64,000 bases of DNA from Pseudomonadota bacterium (GTDB lineage: Bacteria > Pseudomonadota > Alphaproteobacteria > Rhodobacterales > Rhodobacteraceae), in contig JAFEFU010000019.1 of NCBI GenBank assembly GCA_018240425.1, positions 1 through 64,000 of the forward strand. Direction: 5' to 3'. Below are positions 27,269-36,273 of this stretch, piece by piece (the stretch's first letter is position 1; the number at the start of each line of letters is the position of its first letter). Made by a program: the position numbers and the translations under genes. The notes under the pieces were generated by a model. That model did not search any database. It saw only the letters and a list, made by a program, of their open reading frames with translations, and was not told the DNA's origin.

Positions 27269-28437
27269 GCGGCAACCGCCCCGCCGCCGGCCGGCGCCCC
27301 TTTCGCGCCCACCGCGCGCCGCCGCATCCCCCAGAGAAGAAGGCAGGTGGCCGCCGCCAGCCCGGCCAGCGCCGGCAGGTAGACGACGGCGACCGGGCCG
27401 TCGCCGCGCATGGCGGTCCGGTCCGCGAGGTTCGACAGGAGGTAAAGCGCCACGAACAGCCCCGAGGCCAGCGCCATCTGCCGCCACATGCCGAAGCGCG
27501 AGAAGCTGCCGCCCATCATCGCGGCAAAGCCGACGAGGATGCCCGAGATCGCCATCAGGGGCTTGGCAAAGCGGTCATGGCCGTTGAAGGCGGCCTCGGC
27601 CGCGGTCGCCCCGGTCTCGGCCAGGCGGTGCGGGTCGGGATAAAGAAGATCGCGGGTCATCCACTCGTCCAGGGTCGGGTTGCGCGGGCCGTGTTCGGCC
27701 ATCAGGGCGCTGATGTCGTAGGTGAAGTCCTGGAAGCGGGTCAGCGAAAGGCTGCGGTTGCGGTTGTCGAGCGTCTGGGCCATGCCGTCGAACATCACCA
27801 GCTTGGGGCCGGTGTCGGTATGGGTCAGGTAGGCGCGGGTCGCGGTGTAGATGGTGGCGTCGCGGCCGCTGCGCGCGTCCGACAGGAACACGTCGCCAAG
27901 CTCGCCGGTGGGGCTGATGGTGCGGATGTAGAGGGTCAGGCCGCCGGCCGGATGCAGGAGTGTCCCCTCGGTCAGGAAGCGGGCGGTGACGTTGCCGTTG
28001 ATCTCGGCGTTGCGCTCGTTCAGGCGGGTGCGCGACAGGGGCACCAGAAGGTGGGCGAGGACCGAGATCAGCAGGGCGACGATCAGCGCGAAGAAGATGG
28101 CCGGACGGGCGAGGCGCAGGGGCGAGAAGCCGGTGGCCTGCATCACCACCAGCTCGCTTTCGCCGGTCATGCGCTGGATGGTATAGAGGACCGCGACAAA
28201 GCCCGCGACCGGCAGCATCAGGCGGATGACGTTGGGAAGGGTAAGGGCGCTGAGTTCGAGGAACACCCAGACCGTCTGGTTGTCCGAGATCAGCCGGTCG
28301 AACAGGCGCACCGCGCTGTTGACCCAATAGACCGAAATCAGCAGCAGCGCGAAGAAGCCGAACACCATCATCAGTTGCGACAGCATGTATCTGTCGAATT
28401 TGGACATTCGCGCCCTGGCCCCCTTGCCGTCCGTCAT
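27265..28437 (-). CDS. lptF: LPS export ABC transporter permease LptF
   Basis: The 390-residue YjgP/YjgQ permease has helices near residues 19-45 (YMLSQLMMVFGFFALLLISV), a conserved VLYTIQRMTGESELVVMQATG loop, a periplasmic domain and three C-terminal helices. It works with LptG and LptB in LPS export. An ATG 30 bases into the frame (MSKFDRYM) is a plausible alternative start because the first ten residues are polar and atypical. It is the first gene of the lptFGD-surA-pdxA-rsmA string and is divergent from pepA, so the operon promoter should be in the 119-base gap. Confidence 0.92.
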   Translation of the reverse strand: MTDGKGARARMSKFDRYMLSQLMMVFGFFALLLISVYWVNSAVRLFDRLISDNQTVWVFLELSALTLPNVIRLMLPVAGFVAVLYTIQRMTGESELVVMQATGFSPLRLARPAIFFALIVALLISVLAHLLVPLSRTRLNERNAEINGNVTARFLTEGTLLHPAGGLTLYIRTISPTGELGDVFLSDARSGRDATIYTATRAYLTHTDTGPKLVMFDGMAQTLDNRNRSLSLTRFQDFTYDISALMAEHGPRNPTLDEWMTRDLLYPDPHRLAETGATAAEAAFNGHDRFAKPLMAISGILVGFAAMMGGSFSRFGMWRQMALASGLFVALYLLSNLADRTAMRGDGPVAVVYLPALAGLAAATCLLLWGMRRRAVGAKGAPAGGGAVAA

Positions 28438-28556
28438 GCCGGCTTGTGTTCATCCCTAACGCAAGTCCGCGGCCGGGAAAACTGCTATCTGGCCAAAGCC
28501 GGGGGCCGGGGGTAGGGTCCGGCAAGACCACGCCAGAGCCATGCCGGAGACAGCCC

Positions 28557-30029
28557 ATGCCCGCCCCGATCGAGATTCACTTCCATGCCAGCGACGCGGC
28601 AGCGGCGCAGGCCGCGACCGGGCGGCTGGCCCTTCTGGTGGCGGGCGAGGGCCGGCTGTCGGGCGTGGCGGCGCGGGTGGACCGGGCGGCGAAGGGCGCG
28701 GTCGGGCGGGCGCGCGAAAGCGCGGCCTGGGACAAGCTGAAGGCAGGCGAAGCAATGGAGCTGGCCTTTCCCGCGGGCCTTGCCGCCGAGGCGCTGCAGC
28801 TGGTCAAGCTGCCGGCCCGCGCCTCGGTCGCCGAGGCGCGCAAGGCCGGTGCGGCGATCGCGAAGGGGTTGGGCGAGGCCGGCGCGACCGTCGTCGCCGG
28901 CGCCCATCCGCGCGCGGCCGAGGTGTCCCTGGGCCTCGCGCTCAGGGCCTATGACTTTGCCCTCTACAAGACCGGCGACAAGCCCGCGAGGGGCGCGGTG
29001 CGCTTTCTGGTCGACGCCCCCGAGCGGATTGCCGCCGAGGCCGCTCCGCTGGCGGCGGTGGCCGAGGGCGTCCTTTACACCCGCGACCTGGTGAACGAGC
29101 CGGCCAATGTCCTGACCACCTACGATTTCGCCGCGCGCCTTGCGGCGATGCAGGAACTGGGCCTGTCGGTCGAGATCCTCGAGGAGGAGGATCTGGAAAA
29201 GCTGGGGATGCGCGCGCTTCTGGGCGTCGGGCAGGGATCGGCCAGCCCATCGAAGGTGGTGGTGGTCGAGTGGAAGGGCGGGCCCAAGGGTGAGGCGCCC
29301 CTTGCGCTGGTCGGCAAGGGGGTCTGCTTCGACAGCGGCGGCATCTCGCTGAAGCCCGCCGAGGGGATGCAGGAGATGACGATGGACATGGGCGGCGCGG
29401 GGGTCGTCGCCGGTGTCATGCGCACGCTGGCCCTGCGCAAGGCCAGGGCGAACGTGGTCGGGCTGGTCGGGCTGGTCGAGAACATGCCCGACGGGCGCGC
29501 GCAGCGGCCGGGCGATGTGGTGCGCTCGATGAAAGGCGACACGATCGAGGTCATCAACACCGATGCCGAGGGGCGGCTGGTCTTGGCCGATGTCCTCTGG
29601 TACGCGCAGGAGAGGTTCCGCCCGCGCGGCATGATCAACCTGGCCACCCTGACCGGGGCGATCGTGGTGGCCCTGGGCCACGAGAACGCCGGGGTCTTTT
29701 CCAACGACGACCGGCTGTGCGGGGCGCTTCTGAAGGCCGCCGCCGCCGAGGGCGAGGGCGCCTGGCGGATGCCCCTGTCGCCGGCCTATGACGCGATCCT
29801 GAAAAGCCACATCGCCGACATGCGCAATTCCTGCGGCCGGCCGGCGGGGGCGATCACCGCGGCGCAGTTCCTGAAACGCTTCGTCCGGGACGAGACGCCC
29901 TGGTGCCACATCGACATCGCCGGCGTCGCCCTGCCTGCGACCGAACAGGCGCTGGTCGGGTCGAAATGCGCCTCGGGCTGGGGGGTCATGACGCTGAACC
30001 GGCTGGTGCGCGACCTTCTGGAAGGCTGA
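28557..30029 (+). CDS. pepA: leucyl aminopeptidase (M17)
   Basis: The 490-residue protein has the M17 metal motif NTDAEGR (residues 334-340), with LVGKGVCFDSGGISLKP upstream of it and the C-terminal GAITAAQFLKRFV. PepA is a hexameric manganese/zinc aminopeptidase and, in gamma-proteobacteria, also a DNA-binding protein. It is divergent from lptF and followed by holC after 15 bases, a pair often conserved. Confidence 0.95.
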   Translation: MPAPIEIHFHASDAAAAQAATGRLALLVAGEGRLSGVAARVDRAAKGAVGRARESAAWDKLKAGEAMELAFPAGLAAEALQLVKLPARASVAEARKAGAAIAKGLGEAGATVVAGAHPRAAEVSLGLALRAYDFALYKTGDKPARGAVRFLVDAPERIAAEAAPLAAVAEGVLYTRDLVNEPANVLTTYDFAARLAAMQELGLSVEILEEEDLEKLGMRALLGVGQGSASPSKVVVVEWKGGPKGEAPLALVGKGVCFDSGGISLKPAEGMQEMTMDMGGAGVVAGVMRTLALRKARANVVGLVGLVENMPDGRAQRPGDVVRSMKGDTIEVINTDAEGRLVLADVLWYAQERFRPRGMINLATLTGAIVVALGHENAGVFSNDDRLCGALLKAAAAEGEGAWRMPLSPAYDAILKSHIADMRNSCGRPAGAITAAQFLKRFVRDETPWCHIDIAGVALPATEQALVGSKCASGWGVMTLNRLVRDLLEG

Positions 30030-30044
30030 CGGGCGGGGCGGCGG

Positions 30045-30506
30045 ATGGGCGCGGTCTATTTCTATCACCTCACCCGCTCGGCCCCGGAGGCGGCGGTGGC
30101 GATGCTGGCCGAACGGTCGCTGGGCGCGGGCTGGCGGGTGGCGGTCAGGCTGCGCGACAGCGACCGCGCGGCCTGGCTGGACGAGAGGCTGTGGCTCGGC
30201 CCCGAGGACGGGTTCCTTGCCCACGGTCTCGCGGGCGGGCCGCATGACGACCTGCAGCCGGTCCTTCTGGGCACCGGGGCGCTGCCGGCCGGCTGTGCCT
30301 GCCTGATGGCGCTGGACGGCGCCGAGGTGAGAGCCGAGGAGGCTGCGGGCCTCGAACGGGTCTGCATCCTTTTCGACGGCAACGATCCTCAGGCGGTCGA
30401 GGCGGCGCGCGGCCAGTGGCGGGCGCTGACCGGGGCGGGGGTGGCCGCGCAATACTGGAGCGAGGAGAGCGGGCGCTGGCAGAAGAAGGCCGAGGCGGGG
30501 GGCTGA
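30045..30506 (+). CDS. holC: DNA polymerase III chi subunit
   Basis: The 153-residue protein begins GAVYFYHLTRSAPEAA, the start typical of HolC (MxxxxFYxL), and contains LWLGPEDGFLAHG near residue 50 and CILFDGNDP near 108. Chi links the clamp loader (with psi) to SSB. It is next to pepA, the usual neighbour, and ends near a palindrome before the convergent aspartic protease gene. Confidence 0.9.
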   Translation: MGAVYFYHLTRSAPEAAVAMLAERSLGAGWRVAVRLRDSDRAAWLDERLWLGPEDGFLAHGLAGGPHDDLQPVLLGTGALPAGCACLMALDGAEVRAEEAAGLERVCILFDGNDPQAVEAARGQWRALTGAGVAAQYWSEESGRWQKKAEAGG

Positions 30507-30528
30507 GGGGGCAGGGGCACTGCCTCTC

Positions 30529-30545
30529 TTTGGCCTGCGGCCAAA
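30529..30545. terminator. palindromic hairpin between convergent holC and protease gene
   Basis: TTTGGCC (30529-30535) and GGCCAAA (30539-30545) form a perfect 7-bp stem with a TGC loop, in the 75-base convergent gap. There is no clear T run on either side, so it would be a weak bidirectional terminator. Confidence 0.45.
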
Positions 30546-30581
30546 TGCACCCCGGAGTGCCGGGACAAGGGAAAGAACGGG

Positions 30582-31163
30582 TCAGGGCAAGCGGGCCAGC
30601 GTCATGGTCCGGCCGCTGAGCGTGATCTTGTAGCGGGAAAGATAGCTCATCCCGAGGAGCGAACGGTCAAGCGCGCCGGAATTGACCGTGGCCGGGAGGT
30701 CGCGGTCCTCCCAGGGGCCGAGGCCCAGGCTGTCGAGGCGGATCGGGGCGGTGGCGACCATGCCGTTCGCCGTCGAGGCCTGGCCGGAAAAATCGAGGGT
30801 TGCCGGGTCGATGCCGATGCGGCGCGCGTCGGCGGGGGTCAGGACGATGTCGGAGGCGCCGGTGTCGATCAGGAAGGTGAGCCTGGTGCCGTTCACCGTG
30901 GCGTCGACATAGAAATGGCCGTCGGCGGCGGCGCCGATCTCGATCCCGGTGGCGGTCCGGGTGACGGAGGCGGGCAGGAGCGCGCGGCGGATCTCGGGCC
31001 AGAGCGCGTAGGCGGCGACGAGCGCCAGGGCGAGGAAGGCCCAGATCAGCAGGCTTTGCAGCGTGTGGCCGGGGGCGCGGCGGAAGGCGGCGATCAGGCT
31101 GCCCGAGAGCGCCATCAGGAGCAGGCCGAGATAGACCAGCCTGAGGAGCGAGTCCTGGTCCAT
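30582..31163 (-). CDS. membrane-anchored retropepsin-like aspartic protease
   Basis: The 193-residue protein has two N-terminal hydrophobic segments (about residues 8-26 and 35-54) and a C-terminal domain with the single-domain aspartic protease motif FLIDTGASDIVL (D100), as in TIGR02281/retropepsin-like proteins of alphaproteobacteria. These must dimerise for activity. Orientation suggests the catalytic domain is periplasmic. The gene lies three bases after the MarC-like gene on the same strand. Substrate unknown. Confidence 0.8.
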   Translation of the reverse strand: MDQDSLLRLVYLGLLLMALSGSLIAAFRRAPGHTLQSLLIWAFLALALVAAYALWPEIRRALLPASVTRTATGIEIGAAADGHFYVDATVNGTRLTFLIDTGASDIVLTPADARRIGIDPATLDFSGQASTANGMVATAPIRLDSLGLGPWEDRDLPATVNSGALDRSLLGMSYLSRYKITLSGRTMTLARLP

Positions 31164-31165
31164 CC

Positions 31166-31783
31166 TCAGACCAGCCCGGTGCCGCGCACCCCGTCGAGCA
31201 CGAACTGCACGGCGAGTGCGGCCAGGAGCATCCCCAGAAGCCGGGTCACGACGACGATGCCGGTACGGCCCAGCATCCGCTCGATGAAGCTGGCCGACAG
31301 GAACATCACGAAGGTCGATCCCACCACCAGAAGCATGATCGCGAGGATCGCCGCGGTATGGGCGACCCCGGACGCGGGCGTGTTGTTGACGAGAAGGATC
31401 ATGGTGGTGAAGGCCCCCGGCCCGGCGATGAGCGGTGTGGCCAGCGGAAAGACCGAAGGGTCGTGGTTCGGCTCGGCCTGCTGGCCCTCGCGCCGCTGGG
31501 TGCGGCGCTCGAACAGCATGTCGAGCGCGGTGATGAACAGCAGGAACCCGCCCGAGATGCGGAAGGCGGGGATGGTGATGCCGGTGACGGTCAGAAGCCC
31601 GTTTCCGACCAGTCCGAAGACCGCCAGAAGCCCGGCCGCGATCACGCAGGCCCTGAGCGCGAGCGTGCGCCGGTGGGCCTGGTCCATGCCGCGGGTGAGC
31701 GCGATGAACAAGGGCACCAGCGCGATCGGATCGACGATCACGAAGAGGGTGACGAAGCTGGTCAGGTAGAAGGGGACTCCCAC
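31166..31783 (-). CDS. MarC/UPF0056 family membrane protein
   Basis: The 205-residue protein has six predicted transmembrane segments and the family motifs FVIVDPIALVPLFIALT and PLATPLIAGPGAFTTMIL. Despite its name MarC is not shown to give antibiotic resistance; the function is unknown, possibly a transporter. It starts from GTG, three bases after the ABC-F stop. No better start is seen in the frame. Confidence 0.88.
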   Translation of the reverse strand: MGVPFYLTSFVTLFVIVDPIALVPLFIALTRGMDQAHRRTLALRACVIAAGLLAVFGLVGNGLLTVTGITIPAFRISGGFLLFITALDMLFERRTQRREGQQAEPNHDPSVFPLATPLIAGPGAFTTMILLVNNTPASGVAHTAAILAIMLLVVGSTFVMFLSASFIERMLGRTGIVVVTRLLGMLLAALAVQFVLDGVRGTGLV

Positions 31784-31786
31784 GCC

Positions 31787-33631
31787 TCAGGCCTCCGCGG
31801 TCTCGAGTTTCTCGGCCGCCTTCATCCACAGATCCTCGGCCCGGTCGAGCCCTTCCATCACCTCGGCATACTTCTTCTGCCAGATCGCCGCCTCGTCCGG
31901 GCGCTCGTAGAGGGCGGGATCGGCCAGTCGGGTCGCCAGTTTGTCGCGCATCTCGTTCAGCTTGGCCAGTCTTTCCTCGCAGCGGCGGACCTCGGACTTC
32001 AGCGCGAGGAGCGCCTCGCGCGAGGGCTTGGGGGCCTTTTCCCTGGGCTTGTCGGCGGGTTTCGGCGGCTCGTCCCCGGCCAGGAGTTCGCGCCGGTAGC
32101 CTTCGAGATCGCCCGAGTAGGGCTGGACCGCGCCGCCCTTGACCAGCCACAGCCGGTCGGCGACGAGGCCCAAGAGGTGCATGTCATGGGAGACGAGGAT
32201 CACCGCGCCGGAATATTCGGTCAGCGCCTCGACCAGCGCCTCGCGGCTTTCGATGTCGAGGTGGTTGGTGGGTTCGTCGAGGATCAGCAGATGCGGCGCG
32301 TCGAGGGTGGCGAGGAGGAGCGAGAGCCGCGCCTTTTGCCCGCCCGAGAGCCGCGCGACCAAAGTGTCGGCCTGGTCGGCGCCGAGGCCGAAGCCGGCGA
32401 GGCGGGCGCGGAGTTTCGCCTGGCCCTCGGCCGGGCGCTGGCGCTGGATATGCTGGAGGGGCGTCTCGTCGAGGTGCAGTTCGTCCACCTGGTGCTGGGC
32501 GAAATAGCCGATCCTGAGTTTCGAGGAACGGGTCAGGGTGCCGCCCATCGGCGCGAGCTTGCCCGCAAGGAGCTTCGACAGCGTCGACTTGCCTTCGCCG
32601 TTCTTGCCCAGAAGTGCGATCCGGTCGTCCTGGTCGATCCGAAGGCTCAGGCGGCGCAGGACCGGCGGGCCGTCATAGCCGACGGACGCGCCGTCCATCG
32701 TGATGATCGGCGGCGAGAGCTGTTCGGGTTCGGGGAAGGTGAAGACGACCTTCTTCGCCTCTTCGGGCGCGAGGATCGGCTGCATCTTTTCCAGCATCTT
32801 GACCCGGCTCTGCGCCTGCACCGCCTTGGACGCCTTGGCCTTGAAACGGTCGACGAAGCTTTGCAGGTGGGCGCGGCGCGCCTCCTGCTTTTTCGCCTCA
32901 GCCGCCTGGTTGGCGCGCAGTTCGGCGCGCTGGCGGGCGAACTGGTCGTAGGGGCCGGCCCAATAGGTGAGCTTGCGGCCTTCCAGATGCAGGATCGAGC
33001 CGACCGCGCGATTCAGGAGGCCGCGGTCGTGGCTGATGATGATGACGGTGTGGGGGTATTTCGCCAGGTAGCTTTCCAGCCACAGCGCCCCTTCAAGGTC
33101 GAGATAGTTGGTGGGTTCGTCGAGGAGGAGCAGGTCGGGCTGGGCGAAGAGGACGCCGGCCAGCGCCACGCGCATCCGCCAGCCGCCGGAGAAATCCGAA
33201 CAGGGGCGGCGCTGGGCCTCGGCGTCGAAGCCGAGGCCGCGGAGGATCGCGGAGGCGCGGCCTTCGGCCGACCAGGCGTCGATGTCGGCCAGCCGGTGCT
33301 GGATTTCGGCGATGCGGTGGGGGTCGGCGGCGTGGTGGGATTCGGCGAGGAGGCTCGCGCGTTCCTCGTCGGCGGCCAGCACCGTGTCGAGGAGCGAGGT
33401 GGAGGACGAGGGCACTTCCTGCGCCACCCCGCCGATGCGGGCGCGCGACGGCAGCGCGATCTCGCCGCCTTCGAGCGCCAGTTCGCCGCGGATCAGGCGA
33501 AAGAGCGTGGTCTTGCCGGTGCCGTTCTGGCCGACGAGGCCGACCTTGTGGCCGGTGGGAATGGTGGCGGAGGCCGCTTCGAACAGCGGGCGGCCTTCGA
33601 CGGAATAGGTGATGTCGGAAATGCGCAGCAT
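31787..33631 (-). CDS. ABC-F ATPase, YheS-like
   Basis: The 614-residue protein has two ABC domains and no membrane segment. Domain one has Walker A VGQNGTGKTT (K40), signature SDFSGGWRMR and DEPTNYLDLEG; domain two has LLGKNGEGKST, LSGGQKARLS and DEPTNHLDIES. The arm and the linker with QSFVDRFKAKASKAVQAQS match YheS, an E. coli ABC-F translation factor acting on the ribosome. A C-terminal coiled coil (from about residue 530) is present. The start MLRISDIT was chosen since it matches the family; the frame extends 20 codons further without support. Confidence 0.92.
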   Translation of the reverse strand: MLRISDITYSVEGRPLFEAASATIPTGHKVGLVGQNGTGKTTLFRLIRGELALEGGEIALPSRARIGGVAQEVPSSSTSLLDTVLAADEERASLLAESHHAADPHRIAEIQHRLADIDAWSAEGRASAILRGLGFDAEAQRRPCSDFSGGWRMRVALAGVLFAQPDLLLLDEPTNYLDLEGALWLESYLAKYPHTVIIISHDRGLLNRAVGSILHLEGRKLTYWAGPYDQFARQRAELRANQAAEAKKQEARRAHLQSFVDRFKAKASKAVQAQSRVKMLEKMQPILAPEEAKKVVFTFPEPEQLSPPIITMDGASVGYDGPPVLRRLSLRIDQDDRIALLGKNGEGKSTLSKLLAGKLAPMGGTLTRSSKLRIGYFAQHQVDELHLDETPLQHIQRQRPAEGQAKLRARLAGFGLGADQADTLVARLSGGQKARLSLLLATLDAPHLLILDEPTNHLDIESREALVEALTEYSGAVILVSHDMHLLGLVADRLWLVKGGAVQPYSGDLEGYRRELLAGDEPPKPADKPREKAPKPSREALLALKSEVRRCEERLAKLNEMRDKLATRLADPALYERPDEAAIWQKKYAEVMEGLDRAEDLWMKAAEKLETAEA

Positions 33632-33775
33632 GGGGCAGGCGCATAGCAGAGGCGGCGGGCGGGCGGAAGCGGGGCCGTGGCGGCGGGCCATCCGGCTTTT
33701 CTTCCGCGCTGGCCCATGCTAGCAGGCGCGCCATCCCATATGGCGCCGCGCGCGCCCAGAACAAGCGAGACAGAC

Positions 33776-34198
33776 ATGGCCACCGAACGCACCCTTTCGA
33801 TCATCAAGCCCGACGCGACCAAGCGCAACCTGACCGGCAAGATCGTTGCCAAGTTCGAGGATGCCGGCCTGCGGGTCGTCGCCTCGAAGCGCATCCATCT
33901 GTCGCCGGCGCAGGCGGGCGAGTTCTATGCCGAGCACCGCGAGCGCGGCTTCTACGGCGAGCTCTGTGCCTTCATGGCGTCCGAGCCGGTGGTGGTGCAG
34001 GTTCTGGAAGGCAAGAACGCCATTGCCAAGAACCGCGAAGTGATGGGCGCGACCGATCCGGCGCAGGCTGACGCGGGCACGATCCGCAAGGAGTTCGCCA
34101 TCTCGAAGGGCGAGAATTCGGTGCACGGGTCGGATTCCTCCGCCTCGGCCGCGCGCGAGATCGCGTTCTTCTTCTCGGGGCTTGAACTGGTCGGCTGA
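33776..34198 (+). CDS. ndk: nucleoside diphosphate kinase
   Basis: The 140-residue enzyme begins [18 protein letters not shown] and has the phosphohistidine H117 in [10 protein letters not shown]. Ndk transfers gamma-phosphate between nucleotides to balance (d)NTP pools. It is divergent from the ABC-F gene across a 144-base gap. Length and motif are standard. Confidence 0.97.
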   Translation: MATERTLSIIKPDATKRNLTGKIVAKFEDAGLRVVASKRIHLSPAQAGEFYAEHRERGFYGELCAFMASEPVVVQVLEGKNAIAKNREVMGATDPAQADAGTIRKEFAISKGENSVHGSDSSASAAREIAFFFSGLELVG

Positions 34199-34203
34199 GC
34201 GCG

Positions 34204-34220
34204 CGAGGGGCGGCCCCTCG
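34204..34220 (+). terminator. stem-loop after ndk
   Basis: CGAGGGG (34204-34210) and CCCCTCG (34214-34220) form a 7-bp perfect stem with a CGG loop, immediately after the ndk stop. No T run follows, so it may only be a partial terminator or mRNA end structure. Confidence 0.4.
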
Positions 34221-34228
34221 GCCTGCCA

Positions 34229-34849
34229 TCACCTGTCGGTCCAGCCTCTGCCCGCGAGTATGCCCTCGCGGGCGTTCTCGACCCGCCTGAGGCGGGTCGG
34301 GACGGTCCTGGCGGAATTGACCAGGATCACATAGCTTTTCCTGCGCCCCGGCGTCAGGGCGTGGAATGCTTCGGCCAGCTCGGGATCGGCGTCCAGCGCC
34401 TCGACCAGTTCGGCCGGCAATGCCAGATCGCCCGCGGGTTTCGGTGGTCTTGTGCCGGCCTCGGCATGACCCGTCGCCTCGCTCAGATAAGCCGTGATCA
34501 CCGGCTCCAGCGCCGCCGGCCGACCATTGTCGGTCATGCGGATCATGCTGGGGTGCGCGCTGTTCGGTCCCGGCCGTTCCAGGACGCCGTCAGGGTCCTT
34601 CATCACAGCGGCATTGAAGAAGCTCAGGCGGAAATCGTCGCGAAAGGCGCCGATGATCGCGATGTTGCGCCCGGCGTGCATGTAGCAGGGATGCCCCCAC
34701 TTGACCGTTTCGCACAGCCCCGCGGCCCGGCAGATGCGGCGCAGGTCGGCAAGACCCGCCGCCCATTTCCGGGTCGAGCACTCGGCGGTGGCGAAACGCG
34801 GGCAGCGGCCGCAGCCTTTGGTGAAGAAATCCTCGATCTCGGTGATCAT
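34229..34849 (-). CDS. YdeI-like/DUF1801 family protein
   Basis: The 206-residue protein contains KWGHPCYMHAGRNIAIIGAF (residues 50-69), close to the DUF1801 core W-x-x-P-x-Y, and a C-terminal YdeI/OmpD-associated part with PAELVEALDADPELAEAFHALTPGRRKSY (part shown as A-L-T-P-G-R-R-K-S-Y). Function unknown; the E. coli YdeI family is linked to stress resistance. It has a CxxC-rich N-terminus (KGCGRC). No neighbour suggests a pathway. Confidence 0.78.
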   Translation of the reverse strand: MITEIEDFFTKGCGRCPRFATAECSTRKWAAGLADLRRICRAAGLCETVKWGHPCYMHAGRNIAIIGAFRDDFRLSFFNAAVMKDPDGVLERPGPNSAHPSMIRMTDNGRPAALEPVITAYLSEATGHAEAGTRPPKPAGDLALPAELVEALDADPELAEAFHALTPGRRKSYVILVNSARTVPTRLRRVENAREGILAGRGWTDR

Positions 34850-34925
34850 GATCCGGTCCCCGGGCTGGATGGGGCGATCCTAACGCGGAGATCCGCCCCC
34901 GCCAAGATTGGTGGCCGACCGGTCC

Positions 34926-35282
34926 TCAGCGCTTGGGCCTGAGACCGATGACATCAAGGGCCGCTTCCAGCCGCGAGCGGTCCTTTTCCCTGGAGGGCGT
35001 GGCGGCGGCCTGGGCCTTGAGCGTGTCGAACTTCACGCGCAGCGCCTTCTTCTCGGCCCCCTGGCAATCGTTCCAGGGGCGGCCCTGAAGGCCCATGACC
35101 AGGACGTAATAGCCGATGAAATGCGGCTGGCTGCCCGACTGCAACAGACGCAGATAGGCGGCGTCGGCACCCATGTCGCGGACTTCCCCGGCCGAATGGA
35201 TGCCGGCGCGCGCGAAGGCAGCCTCGGACGCGGGGCCGAGATTGGGGATCGACGAAACCGGTTCGGGCGGGGACTCGGGCAT
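34926..35282 (-). CDS. TfoX C-terminal domain protein
   Basis: The 118-residue protein begins with SSIPNLGPASEAAFARAGI (residues 10-28), the helix-hairpin-helix-like TfoX_C signature, with GYYVLVMGLQGRPWNDCQ following. TfoX/Sxy regulates competence in gamma-proteobacteria, but short alphaproteobacterial proteins with only the C-terminal domain have no established role. It lies just before the Gln-rich small gene on the same strand. Confidence 0.75.
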   Translation of the reverse strand: MPESPPEPVSSIPNLGPASEAAFARAGIHSAGEVRDMGADAAYLRLLQSGSQPHFIGYYVLVMGLQGRPWNDCQGAEKKALRVKFDTLKAQAAATPSREKDRSRLEAALDVIGLRPKR

Positions 35283-35320
35283 GGCCCGATGCTAGCCGCG
35301 CGGCCCCGAGGGGGAAAGCC

Positions 35321-35485
35321 TCAGATCGAGGCCCAGTCCCGGAATTGGGTGGTGGCCTGCATCTGCTCCGACCCGGCCTCGCCGCCGGCCTGCTGCGTGG
35401 CGCCCTTCTCGGCCCCCTGCTGCTGGCGCGGCTTGTCGTCCTGGCCCTGCTGCTGGCCCTTGGCGGCCTGCGGCTGCTGTTTCAT
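35321..35485 (-). CDS. small Gln-rich protein of unknown function
   Basis: The 54-residue protein has 15 Gln, many Gly, Ala and charged residues, and no hydrophobic segment, so it is probably disordered. Codon third positions are nearly all G or C, as in host genes. An AAGGGG Shine-Dalgarno lies about nine bases before the ATG, and a TTGACG-17-TATCTG promoter lies upstream. These together suggest a real small gene. An ORF in the same frame starts further upstream, but the extension crosses the predicted promoter. It is followed by TfoX C-terminal domain gene on the same strand. Confidence 0.45.
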   Translation of the reverse strand: MKQQPQAAKGQQQGQDDKPRQQQGAEKGATQQAGGEAGSEQMQATTQFRDWASI

Positions 35486-35572
35486 CGTCGTGACCCCTTC
35501 AAGGCGGCTCTTGCTGGCCGCATCAACTTTGCCGTCACCATCCTGCCCCGTGCCTGTGGCGACGACGGGGCG

Positions 35573-35601
35573 CAGATAAGGTTCATTTCCGGCATCGTCA
35601 A
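35573..35601 (-). promoter_or_regulatory. sigma70-like promoter for the Gln-rich small gene
   Basis: On the minus strand TTGACG (35601-35596) and TATCTG (35578-35573) are 17 bases apart. The predicted start would be near 35566, giving a leader of about 80 bases to the small ORF. Confidence 0.4.
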
Positions 35602-35712
35602 GATAGTTTGCGACATGACGGTCTGCCCGGCAAGTGGCTGACCTTGCGGAACATTCGCAATTCACGCGGAATTGTCGCGATTTTGTCGGACTGTTGCCGG
35701 ACCGGCGCGGGT

Positions 35713-36273
35713 TCAGGCCCGGAAGGCGGTATCGAAGGGGGCGGGAAGTGCGAATTCGGCCAGGGCACGGGCGCGCGCGGCGGCCGACATCTTGCGGGCG
35801 GTCTGTTCGACGATCTTCAGCAGCTGGGCGGGATCGCGGCCCTCGGCGAAGGGGTGGAAATACCAGCGCAGGAAGGTGAAGCAGATCGCATCCTCGAGCA
35901 TCTGCACCTCGGGGTCGCGCTTGATCCCCTCCTTGCGGATCATGGCGCCGACGCGGGCTGCTGCGGTCTGGTCGTAGCCCGCGCCGGCCATGATCTCGCC
36001 GACCCGGCGGGCGTGGAAGGCCGCGAGGTCGCGCCGCCAGGCCAGATAGCCTTGCCGGCCCTCGGGATAGGAGGTGCGGGGGCTGGTCCAGCGCTCGATA
36101 TGCTGGCCGCGCGCGGCAATGCGCAAGAGGTCAGAGGCGTCGGGCGCCAGCCCGTCGAGTTCGGCCGTCAGCCGTTCGGCGTAGAGGAGGGCGGCGGGGC
36201 GGCCTCCATGCCGGTCGGGGTCGGCCGAATTGGCGGCGTCGATGGCGGCGAGGGTGGAGGCAAGGCGGTTCAT
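35713..36273 (-). CDS. DUF4202 family protein
   Basis: The 186-residue protein includes HIERWTSPRTSYPEGRQGYLAWR (part: RTSYPEGRQGYLAWR) and LEDAICFTFLRWYF, as in DUF4202, a helical family with conserved His/Asp residues resembling an HD-like fold. Function unknown. Its ATG overlaps the stop of the EamA gene (ATGA), so the two are coupled. Confidence 0.8.
   Translation of the reverse strand: MNRLASTLAAIDAANSADPDRHGGRPAALLYAERLTAELDGLAPDASDLLRIAARGQHIERWTSPRTSYPEGRQGYLAWRRDLAAFHARRVGEIMAGAGYDQTAAARVGAMIRKEGIKRDPEVQMLEDAICFTFLRWYFHPFAEGRDPAQLLKIVEQTARKMSAAARARALAEFALPAPFDTAFRA

Noticed and set aside
34279..34299. 9-bp perfect hairpin (CGACCCGCC-TGA-GGCGGGTCG) as a terminator
   Set aside because: It lies inside the YdeI-like coding frame near its 3' end and has no T run, so coding constraint in GC-rich DNA explains it.
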